The notes below the pieces were generated by a model that made no database searches, was not told the DNA's origin, and saw only the letters and a program-made list of their open reading frames with translations. The translations under genes and the position numbers were made by a program. Below, piece by piece: positions 34,884 to 42,328 of a stretch of DNA of 64,000 nucleotides. Position 1 is the stretch's first letter. The number at the start of each line of letters is the position of its first letter. The stretch is from CAYUZU01 sp964448675 (lineage in GTDB: Bacteria > Planctomycetota > Phycisphaerae > UBA1845 > Fen-1342). The stretch is taken from NCBI GenBank assembly GCA_964448675.1, contig CAYUZU010000002.1:298157-362156 (forward strand), written 5' to 3'.

Positions 34884-35399
34884 ATGGCACCCGTCCGTGA
34901 ACTGGTCACGCAGACACGTGCCCCCGTTCGCAAAGCCAACAGTTGGCGCTTCGGGGTGGGACAAGCTGTGCAACCGGTAAGCGAACAGATGATTCCGCCG
35001 CCGCCGCGAACGCGCGTTCAGCCCACGGTGCGCAAGCCCGCGGTCCTCTGTGCATCGTGCCGGGCGCCGATGAAGAACCTGATCGCGGGACAGGACACGC
35101 GCTGCCCGTCCTGCAATCGACACGTGCACGTGCCGTCGCGCATCCGTCTGGAGTGCGATCGCTGCCGCCAGACCGCCTACGCGCGCCCGTGGGAGCTGGG
35201 AGCGGCACGGCTGTGCGCCAAGTGCGGCAAGCCGCTGGTCATCGACGAGATCCTGCTGTCACCGCGACGACGCCGCCGGCACACGCACCACCATCATTCC
35301 CACGGCACCGCGGCCGCGCCGCATGCGGACGCCGCCTGGGGCGTGCTGATCGTCGGACTGACGCTGATCACGGTGGTGGCGGCACTGACGGTTCTCTGA
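34884..35399 (+). CDS. Double zinc-ribbon protein with C-terminal membrane helix
   Basis: 171 residues from the ATG at 34884, or 136 from an ATG at 34989; neither has a clear ribosome site. Two zinc-ribbon modules are visible: CASC with CPSC, and CDRC with CAKC, spaced about 20-25 residues apart. They are followed by an Arg then His-rich linker (RRRRRHTHHHHSHG), and the protein ends in one hydrophobic helix (WGVLIVGLTLITVVAALTVL) running to the C-terminus. The layout suggests a tail-anchored inner-membrane protein with the zinc domain in the cytosol. Similar small proteins are common and uncharacterised in planctomycetes. I assign no function. Confidence 0.6.
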   Translation: MAPVRELVTQTRAPVRKANSWRFGVGQAVQPVSEQMIPPPPRTRVQPTVRKPAVLCASCRAPMKNLIAGQDTRCPSCNRHVHVPSRIRLECDRCRQTAYARPWELGAARLCAKCGKPLVIDEILLSPRRRRRHTHHHHSHGTAAAPHADAAWGVLIVGLTLITVVAALTVL

Positions 35400-35541
35400 G
35401 CTGCCGGCGCTTGCAGCGCTCCTCTCCGATCATTCCCACACCACGCGCAGCGGAACGCCTTCTTCTCGTGGTGCTCACCTCGCTCGCGGGCCGGACCCTC
35501 ATCAGACCCCCTACCGCGACCGGAATGAGGGCTTGACGGCA

Positions 35542-36597
35542 TCAGTCGGCGTGCAGTTGCGTATCCGGATGGAAGGCGTGCCAGGCGAACCAGAACGCGG
35601 GCACGTTGAGCGCGGGTTCAGCCTTGCTGGCCGCCGTCGCGGCGCGATCGACATCGTCCGCCGGCTCGGGCAACACGCGCGCCAGGTACCATTCCTCGTC
35701 GAGGTCGCGCGCGGGCCACGCGTGCCAGCCGTCCTGCCTGCGAATCGCGATGACACGGTCCTTCGGGGCCGGGCCGTCAGACGGCGGCGGCGGGCGGACG
35801 TCGAAGCGCACCTGCGGTGAACCGAGATAGGGTTCGTACGTGCGGCCATAGATGCGATAGCGCTCGCGGTCGGGCGCGAGCACCGTCGTATCCGGATGCA
35901 GTGTGTTCCACTGGCCCCACGTAGCCAACAGGAACGGCACGATCGTCAGCGTGGCGCCGCGCCGGGCGGCGGGGCCGGCGACGGCCTTGAACGCAAGCTG
36001 GCTCCACAGGCTCTCGCCTTCGCCGCCCGGGCGGCGGTCGTACATCAGCAGGTTCGAGTTGTAGATCAGGCCGCTGACGCCGAAGGTGAGCACTTCGCCG
36101 CCGGCCGTGCGGTCGAATACGACGGCACTGTCACAGAGCGGGTTGTAGGTGACGGCGATCGGAACACCGCCGAGGGTGTCATTGGCAATCTCGTGCCAGT
36201 TGAGGATCTTCAGGGGATAGGCGCGGGCTTCGCCGCCGATGGCCACGCCGATGACGCGGTCACTGTCGACCAGGTACTTGCCCTCGTGCGAGCGGCGGAG
36301 CTGCTTGCCGTAGGCTTGGGCTTCCGCCGGCGTGAACACCTCGGGGTCGACCATGGCGGGCAGGCCGTCGCGGGGAATACCGGCGGCAATGATCTCTTCG
36401 CGCGGGACCAACGTGGTGGACAGGTCAAAGCCGTAGGTGTCCACGCTGCGGCCGTCGCCGATGGCCGGCTCGCGGTCCTGCAGGCGGCCGGCCCAGCCGA
36501 CAACCACGACGAGACACAACAGTGCCGAAACGAGCAGCGGCCAGCCGCTGGACAGGTCGAGCAGGCGTTCCTTCTTGGGCGCAGGGGCGCGGGTCAT
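35542..36597 (-). CDS. DUF3179 domain-containing membrane-anchored protein
   Basis: 351 residues. One N-terminal membrane helix (about residues 17-36, GWPLLVSALLCLVVVVGWAG) anchors an extracytoplasmic DUF3179 domain, recognised by GEARAYPLKILNWHEIANDTLGGVPIAVTYNPLCDSAVVF, FGVSGLIYNSNLLMYDR, LWSQLAFKAV and the tail GRTYEPYLGS. The conserved Cys in NPLCDSA and the His in NWHE are family features. Biochemical function is not known. The start codon overlaps the stop of the heme O synthase gene (ATGA), so the two are co-translated. That hints at a link with respiratory or heme-related chemistry outside the membrane, but no more. Confidence 0.85.
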   Translation of the reverse strand: MTRAPAPKKERLLDLSSGWPLLVSALLCLVVVVGWAGRLQDREPAIGDGRSVDTYGFDLSTTLVPREEIIAAGIPRDGLPAMVDPEVFTPAEAQAYGKQLRRSHEGKYLVDSDRVIGVAIGGEARAYPLKILNWHEIANDTLGGVPIAVTYNPLCDSAVVFDRTAGGEVLTFGVSGLIYNSNLLMYDRRPGGEGESLWSQLAFKAVAGPAARRGATLTIVPFLLATWGQWNTLHPDTTVLAPDRERYRIYGRTYEPYLGSPQVRFDVRPPPPSDGPAPKDRVIAIRRQDGWHAWPARDLDEEWYLARVLPEPADDVDRAATAASKAEPALNVPAFWFAWHAFHPDTQLHAD

Positions 36598-37493
36598 CGA
36601 TCAAACACCATTAGAACCAGGAGCAGCGGCAGATACACAAGCGTGCCCACAAAGAGCGCGCGGGCGGCGGTCGCCGTGCGGCGTCGCTCGAGCCAGACCG
36701 CGAGCATGGTCAGGCCGATACCGAGGGTCGCGGCGCCGATCGCGTAGCGCCAACCGCACACGCCGACAAGCGTGAGGGCCATCGTCGCGGGGAACAGCAC
36801 GAGCGTGTACATGACCACCACGCAGCCGGTGAGATGGCCGGCGGGATCGACGGCCGGCAGCAGGCGGAAGCCGCCGCCGGCGTAGTCGCTGCGGCGCAGC
36901 CACGCGAGGGCAAGCGCATGCGGGACCTGCCACAGGAACAGGATCGTCGCGAGGATCCAGGCGCCGGGGTCGAGCGTACCGGCTGCGGCAGCCCAGCCGA
37001 TGAGCGGCGGCAGCGCCCCGACGATGCCGCCGACGAGCGTGCTGAGCGCGGAGCGGACCTTGAGCGGCGTGTAGAGGCCGACATAGATCGCGATGGTGGT
37101 CGCCGCGAGCATGGCGGGCAGCAGTGCGACCTGAGCGGCGAGGATGAGCGGGCCGAGGAAAGCGGTGAGTAGGCCGAAGCCGAGCGCGACGGGCCCAGTG
37201 AGCCGGCGCGTGGGCAGCGGCCGGGTGCGCGTGCGCGTCATACGGGCATCGCGTTCGACCTCCCACCACTCGTTGAGGGCGTTGGCGCCCAGCGCGGCGA
37301 GCAGCGTGCCGAGCAGTGTCCAGAGCAGCCCTGGCACGGCGGGCGCCGCCGGCGTGGCTAGGAGGTAGCCCACCAGGGTGGTCAGCACAACAAGGATGCT
37401 GAGGCGCAGCTTGCCCAGTTCGGCCAGGCGGGCGAGCAGGACGCCCGGTCCGGGACGGAAGGTACCGATGCGGGTCGACGGCGATTCGGCCAA
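36594..37493 (-). CDS. ctaB: Heme O synthase (protoheme IX farnesyltransferase), TTG start
   Basis: 299 residues; nine or so membrane helices of the UbiA prenyltransferase superfamily. The first Asp-rich prenyl-diphosphate motif is NALNEWWEVERDARM, followed by the family's TRTRPLP stretch; the loop with WLRRSDYAGGGFRLLP corresponds to the second. The enzyme farnesylates heme b to heme O for terminal oxidases. I place the start at a TTG (37493) because AAGGGAG sits 6-7 bases before it and the product then begins close to the conserved first helix. An ATG further upstream would add 40 unlikely residues overlapping the neighbouring gene. It is followed, with a 4-base overlap, by the DUF3179 gene. 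No oxidase genes are nearby. Confidence 0.85.
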   Translation of the reverse strand: MAESPSTRIGTFRPGPGVLLARLAELGKLRLSILVVLTTLVGYLLATPAAPAVPGLLWTLLGTLLAALGANALNEWWEVERDARMTRTRTRPLPTRRLTGPVALGFGLLTAFLGPLILAAQVALLPAMLAATTIAIYVGLYTPLKVRSALSTLVGGIVGALPPLIGWAAAAGTLDPGAWILATILFLWQVPHALALAWLRRSDYAGGGFRLLPAVDPAGHLTGCVVVMYTLVLFPATMALTLVGVCGWRYAIGAATLGIGLTMLAVWLERRRTATAARALFVGTLVYLPLLLVLMVFDR

Positions 37494-37609
37494 ACAGCAC
37501 TCCCTTGTGGCTCGTGAGGTATTGTAGGGCGCGAGCGCCGAGATGGCACCCGGCGCATCCGTGATTGATGGTGAAGAACTGTCGGCTGCCTCTGCCCCGC
37601 TGCCCGTTA

Positions 37610-38917
37610 TCAACCCGCAGCGGTGCGGGCGCGGCCAGGCGGCGTGCCGGGCATGGCAGCGCGTGCGGCCATGCTGATTTCGAGCAGGGCGACGTCGTCC
37701 TGCAAACGCGGCACGGCGTGGGCCCGGACGCGGTCGAACAGGGCCGGCAAGAATTCGTCGCGGGGACGATGCGCGGTCTCGGCGACGAGCCGCGCCAGCC
37801 CGGGGCGGTCGAGCATTGCGCCATCGCCGTCGAAGACCTCGGTGGCCCCGTCGGTGTAGATGAGCAGGCGGTCGCCGGGAGCGAGGCGGTGTCGCTGGCC
37901 GGGTTCGTAGGTGAATTCCGGCATGACGAGCAGCACCATGCCGCTGCTCAGCGGAAATTCGGTGACGCCGGCGTCGGCGATCAGCAGGGGTGATGGGTGC
38001 CCGGCCGAGGCGAGGGTGATCGAACGGTCGGCGGGGTCGAAGATGGCCGCGAGGGCGGTGATGAAGCGATCGGGCGGCGTCATCCCGACAAGCTCGTGCT
38101 GCAGGGCGGTAAGCAGGTCGCCCGGTGTGGCGGCTTCGCCCGCCACGCGGAGGAACGCCAGTTTGGTCATGGCGGCCATCAGGGCGGCCGGCGCGCCGTG
38201 GCCGCTGACGTCCGCAACGATGAGCGCGATGCGGCCGTCCGGACGGTCATAGATGTCGAGGAAATCGCCACAGAGTCGCTCGGCAGGACAGTAGAGGTGG
38301 CGGATCTGCCAGCCGGCGCGCGTGACGACGGCTGGCGGCAGGAGTGACCGTTGCACCAGGACGGCCTCGTGCAGATCGCGATCCACCTGGCGGGTATGTT
38401 GCACAAGGCGGCGGGAGGCGCTCTTGAGCTTGACCTGCGCCATGACGCCGGTCGCCAGCATGCGCAGCAGCTGAGCCTCGCGCTGCGTAATGCTGCGCGG
38501 CCGCGTGTCGACGATGCAGAGCGAGCCGACGGCGCGGCCGCTGTCGGCGCGCAGGGGCGTGCCGGCATAGAAGCGCACGCCGGTCTCGACGACGACGGGG
38601 TTGTCACGGAAGCGCTCGTCGGCCTGGAGGTCTTCGACGACGAGCATGTCGTTGTTGCCGACCACGTGGCTGCAGACGGAGAGTTCGCGGGGCTCGGTGC
38701 GCGTTTCGGCGAACGGCGGTGGGAGGCCGACGGCGGACTTGTAGTGCTGCGTGTCACGGTCGATGAAAGCGAGGGACACGCCCGGGACTTCGAAAATGCG
38801 GGCGAGCTCGGCGGTGACGGCGTCGAACTCGGCTTCCGCGGTGGTGAGCATGAGGTCGAGCTGGCGCAGGTCCTCGAGCCGCTGCTCCTCGTCGGGGGGA
38901 ATCGGAGGCATGAGCAT
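37610..38917 (-). CDS. GAF domain PP2C-type (SpoIIE/RsbU-like) phosphatase
   Basis: 435 residues; ATG at 38917 follows GAAGGAAG. An N-terminal GAF sensor domain spans about residues 28-165 (VPGVSLAFIDRDTQHYKS, FYAGTPLRADSGRAVGSLCIVD), followed by a helical linker and a SpoIIE-type serine phosphatase from about 200. Its metal-binding aspartates are in AERLCGDFLDIY, ADVSGHGAPAALM, IYTDGATEVFDGDG and QDDVALLEI. Such proteins dephosphorylate anti-anti-sigma factors and so set sigma factor activity in response to a signal sensed by the GAF domain. No STAS or anti-sigma partner is encoded nearby. The gene is upstream of ctaB on the same strand with a 116-base gap. Confidence 0.9.
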   Translation of the reverse strand: MLMPPIPPDEEQRLEDLRQLDLMLTTAEAEFDAVTAELARIFEVPGVSLAFIDRDTQHYKSAVGLPPPFAETRTEPRELSVCSHVVGNNDMLVVEDLQADERFRDNPVVVETGVRFYAGTPLRADSGRAVGSLCIVDTRPRSITQREAQLLRMLATGVMAQVKLKSASRRLVQHTRQVDRDLHEAVLVQRSLLPPAVVTRAGWQIRHLYCPAERLCGDFLDIYDRPDGRIALIVADVSGHGAPAALMAAMTKLAFLRVAGEAATPGDLLTALQHELVGMTPPDRFITALAAIFDPADRSITLASAGHPSPLLIADAGVTEFPLSSGMVLLVMPEFTYEPGQRHRLAPGDRLLIYTDGATEVFDGDGAMLDRPGLARLVAETAHRPRDEFLPALFDRVRAHAVPRLQDDVALLEISMAARAAMPGTPPGRARTAAG

Positions 38918-39504
38918 GGCGTCTTCCTTCAGTGGTGCTGCCCGCGGCGCCGGCCGCGTGCCCCAGCGCTATACAAACACCAAAGGCAATGACGGCGGCA
39001 GAACCCCGGCCACGGCCCGGCGGCGGACGGGTTCGGTTCGCACGTCTACTCGAAGGGTGAAGCGGGCAGACGATCAACCACGCGCGCCGGACAACGAACG
39101 CCCTGGCGTGCGTGGCTGTCGGGTACATTCATGCGCGGGTCACCAGCCGGTGTCAACGCGTAATCGAGAATCACGCACCGAAGGATTGTCGTACCCGGTT
39201 GTCCGTTGTGGTCGCGTGGCTTGCGGTTGGACGAACATGGCGACGGGGCGCCCGCTTGCGACGAGATCGCTGGACCAGGAAGCGGCGGGCGGCGCTGGGT
39301 CTGACAGCACCGCTACGAGCCGCAGCGACACGCTGGCAGCCGCCAGCGCTCAGACGCCAGCCGCCAGTTATCGGCACTCAACCGGCGGTGGCGGAAGATC
39401 ACGTTGACTTCGCTGCCGCAAAGGGGCTACGCTAAACTTGGCATGTCTACATGTCGCTGTGCCTGGCCGTCATCTCACCGCCGCCTGTGACGAGGAGGAA
39501 CAAC
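38918..39504. other. Intergenic region between divergent genes
   Basis: There are 587 bases without a credible gene. Open frames present on the plus strand run in from the antisense of the phosphatase gene and have no recognisable domain. A promoter-like pair at 39404-39433 serves the collagen-like gene. The segment 39300-39370 contains loose CAGCC/CGCCAG repeats. Confidence 0.55.
39404..39433 (+). promoter_or_regulatory. Sigma70-like promoter for the collagen-like gene
   Basis: TTGACT at 39404-39409 and TACGCT at 39428-39433, spacing 18. The predicted leader is about 65 bases. Confidence 0.4.
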
Positions 39505-40692
39505 ATGCACACCACACTGCACCACAAGGTTGCGGCCCGAGCCGCGCGCGCGTGTCCGACCGTCGCACTGGTCGCGGGGACGTTGTGCCTGCTCAGCACG
39601 CTCGGTGGCTGTCCCGGAGCCGTCGCGGGGGATGATCCGAACCAGGCGATGCAAGGTCCACCGGGCCCCGCCGGCGCGGCTGGGCCCGCAGGTCAGGCCG
39701 GGGCAGCGGGAGAAACCGGGCCGCGAGGACCAGCCGGTCCGGCCGGGGCGCCAGGCGCAGACGGCCAGCTGCGGATCTACGGTGACGGGTCGGCCGGCGC
39801 GGTGGCGCTGCCGGATAGTACTTCCCTCGCGACGCTGCCGAATCTGCAGTTCACTGATCTTACGATCGAGAGCGGTGTAACCCTGAGCGCGCAGAGCGGC
39901 GCGGTAATCCGCTGCAGCGGCGACTTCGCCAATAACGGCACCATCATCGTGGCGACGGGCGCGCAGGGTGGCTACACCGGCCTGGATGGGCGGGACGCCG
40001 ATACGCTAACTTGGATCTATCAACCACCTCATCCCGGCTGGTCTCCACGACTACCGACCAATGGCGAGGTCGCCGACAACCACGCCGCGGCCGCTGGCGG
40101 CATCGGCGGCGCGTACCTGTCCGAGCACGAGGCACGATTCCTGCTTCATCCCGGTCCGTTCGGGGGCGGTGCGGGGGCCAACACCGCTGGCGGCGCCGGT
40201 GGCTACGGCGGCGGCAGCATCACGATTCTCGTGCGGGGAACATTCGTGAACAACGGCGAAATCATCGCGGATGGCGGCGCCGGAAGCGGAAACTCCGGTG
40301 GTGGCGCGGGCGGGATCATCATCATTGCATCGCCTGCGAGCATAAACAACGCCGGCCTGATCGCCGCGCGCGGTGCGGACGCCCGTGATCAGACAACCCT
40401 TCTACTGGCCGCCGGCGGCGGTGGTGGTGGCGGCGGCGGGATCGTTCACTTTCTTGCGCCGTCCGTCACGGTCGGCGCGGTGGATGTCGCCGGTGGTAAC
40501 GGCGGTGCTGTTCCGGGGGTTGCCGTCAGTGTTGCCGAGCATCAGGCGGGGGCTGGGGGTGGCGGCTGCGGCGGCTCCGGTGGATATGGCGGAGACGTAC
40601 CCGCTGGCAACCCGACCACGCCGGCGCCGGGCACGGCGGGCCAGCCCGGACACGTGATCGTCGAAGAGTTCGATCCGACGGCGCTGTTCTGA
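39505..40692 (+). CDS. Collagen-like glycine-rich lipoprotein
   Basis: 395 residues; ATG at 39505 lies after GAGGAGGAA. It has a lipoprotein signal with lipobox (LLSTLGGC), so the mature protein is lipid-anchored outside the inner membrane. Soon after the lipidated Cys come 12 uninterrupted Gly-X-Y triplets (GPPGPAGAAGPAGQAGAAGE and on to GAPGADG), able to form a collagen-type trimeric stalk. The remaining 270 residues are a Gly/Ala-rich, beta-prone domain with alternating VNNGEIIADGG, INNAGLIAARG and SVTVGAVDVAGG segments that look like rungs of a beta-helix with polyglycine loops. It is probably a surface-exposed trimeric fibre or adhesin. It has no relative that I can name. Confidence 0.75.
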   Translation: MHTTLHHKVAARAARACPTVALVAGTLCLLSTLGGCPGAVAGDDPNQAMQGPPGPAGAAGPAGQAGAAGETGPRGPAGPAGAPGADGQLRIYGDGSAGAVALPDSTSLATLPNLQFTDLTIESGVTLSAQSGAVIRCSGDFANNGTIIVATGAQGGYTGLDGRDADTLTWIYQPPHPGWSPRLPTNGEVADNHAAAAGGIGGAYLSEHEARFLLHPGPFGGGAGANTAGGAGGYGGGSITILVRGTFVNNGEIIADGGAGSGNSGGGAGGIIIIASPASINNAGLIAARGADARDQTTLLLAAGGGGGGGGGIVHFLAPSVTVGAVDVAGGNGGAVPGVAVSVAEHQAGAGGGGCGGSGGYGGDVPAGNPTTPAPGTAGQPGHVIVEEFDPTALF

Positions 40693-40825
40693 ACTGCGGC
40701 GAACGCTGCCCGCTGCCGACGGCAGCCGGCAACGCCGGACCTGACACATCTGCAAGGGCGCACCGCCAACGAATGCGTTACCATGCGTGCTTCTGGAGCG
40801 AGCAGTGTACGCATGGGAGAGCGCA

Positions 40826-42280
40826 ATGCGTGGCAGAATCGGATCCGGCGGCCGGGCCCTTGTGGTTTGTTCCATCCTGCTGTTGGCTGGGGGGTGCAAT
40901 CTGATCGATCGCCGTGATTGCCCGCCGACCGCGGTGACCACGGACGTGACGCTCGAGGCAACGAAGAAGGGGATGCTGGAGCGCGACTTGTGGGATGTTC
41001 TGGAGTTCGCCGAGTCGCGCATTACGCAGGCCGCGAACCGGGTCGAAGCGGGCACGGACGACCCGGCCATCCGGCGCGCGGCGCTGGCGTGGAAACTCGA
41101 GCTGCTGGTGGACGCCAAGCATGACCTGGCAGCGAAGGACCCGCTGGAGATGCTTGTTGATCTGTGGGCGCTCTGGGTGCGTGTCGTGCGGTATCTGCAG
41201 CAGGGCGAGGGGCAGGACCTGTTTGGCGAGTTCCAGCCGGAAGCGATCGCGGCGGCGTCGGAGATTCTGGAGCGGATCAAGCAGCTCGCGCGCGACTACT
41301 TGCCGCCGGAGAAGCACACCGCGATCCTGCGCCAGGTGAACACTTATGCGCGCGGCCACCCGATGGAGAACGTGTTCGAACACGAAACGGTGCCCGATTT
41401 CTGCAAGGAGGAGAGCGGCCACTCGGCCATCCGGCAACTGTTCGGCCTGCCGATGAAGGCGGTGAGTACGGTGGGCGCGGAGCTCGACCCGACGACGCGG
41501 CTGGCGCGGGCCGTCGACCGGTTCACTGCGTTGATGAGTGACTACCCGGCCGTCGTGCGCTGGCAACTGCAACTGGCCCTGCTCGACATCGAGCGCTTGC
41601 CAACGGTAGAGAGGACGCTCGCCAGCGTGCAGCAGGCGGCCGACGCCGCTTCGCAGTTCAACGAGACGATTGCACAACTGCCCGAGCGGCTGCGGGCGGA
41701 ATCGGAGCAACTGCTGGCGCGAGCCGACGAGGGGCAGGCGGAAGTCCGCGGCACGCTCGAAGAGGCGCGGCGGACCGTCGCCGCCGCGGATGAGGCGCTC
41801 GCGCGTGCCGACGAGGTCACCGGCCGCGTCCGCGAGACGGCGACAGAGCTCACGCGCACTGGCGAAGCATGGGCCGAGACGGCGGGAGCCGTGAAGGAGA
41901 CCCTGCAGGAGATCCAGGCGTTCGGCGAGCGGCGATCTGCGAGCACACGGCCAAGCGCGGCACAGCGGGAGCAAGCGCCGTTCGATATTCGGGACTACAC
42001 GAAGACAGCGACCGAACTGCGTGATGCGACGAGCGAACTGCGGCGGCTGCTAACGGACCTCGATGACTTCGCCGCCGAGGATGGCCCTGTCGCACGGAGC
42101 ACCCGACGGGCGGAAGCCCTGACCACGGATGTGTTGGCCCAAACCGAGTTGCGGCTGCGCGACGTCGTGGATCACGCGTTCTGGCGCGCACTGCAATTGG
42201 CGCTGATCGTGCTGGTGATGGCGATTGTCTACCGCGTGTTCACTTGGCGCGCCGCCACCGCGCGGCAGCAATCGTCGTGA
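40826..42280 (+). CDS. Coiled-coil lipoprotein with C-terminal membrane helix
   Basis: 484 residues; ATG at 40826 follows GGGAGA. The N-terminus is a lipoprotein signal (lipobox LLLAGGC). Residues about 40-260 are helical, without a named domain; about 260-390 are strongly heptad-patterned (QQAADAASQFNETIAQLPER, then EEARRTVAAADEALARADEV), a long coiled coil. Near the C-terminus one hydrophobic helix (ALQLALIVLVMAIVYRVF) is followed by a short basic tail. Carrying a lipid anchor at one end and a membrane helix at the other, with a long coiled coil between, suggests a tether that may cross the periplasm. I do not recognise the family. Confidence 0.65.
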   Translation: MRGRIGSGGRALVVCSILLLAGGCNLIDRRDCPPTAVTTDVTLEATKKGMLERDLWDVLEFAESRITQAANRVEAGTDDPAIRRAALAWKLELLVDAKHDLAAKDPLEMLVDLWALWVRVVRYLQQGEGQDLFGEFQPEAIAAASEILERIKQLARDYLPPEKHTAILRQVNTYARGHPMENVFEHETVPDFCKEESGHSAIRQLFGLPMKAVSTVGAELDPTTRLARAVDRFTALMSDYPAVVRWQLQLALLDIERLPTVERTLASVQQAADAASQFNETIAQLPERLRAESEQLLARADEGQAEVRGTLEEARRTVAAADEALARADEVTGRVRETATELTRTGEAWAETAGAVKETLQEIQAFGERRSASTRPSAAQREQAPFDIRDYTKTATELRDATSELRRLLTDLDDFAAEDGPVARSTRRAEALTTDVLAQTELRLRDVVDHAFWRALQLALIVLVMAIVYRVFTWRAATARQQSS

Positions 42281-42328
42281 AGCACGGCGCGCTGTCCGGC
42301 GGGAGCAACCCGCATTGCCATGCGGGCA

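Noticed and set aside
37494..37640. A c-type heme motif CAGCH in a minus-strand frame just upstream of ctaB
   Set aside because: Tempting next to a heme enzyme, but the frame runs through both ctaB and the phosphatase gene as a shadow, and the CxxCH stretch is only about 30 residues long with no signal peptide or cytochrome fold.
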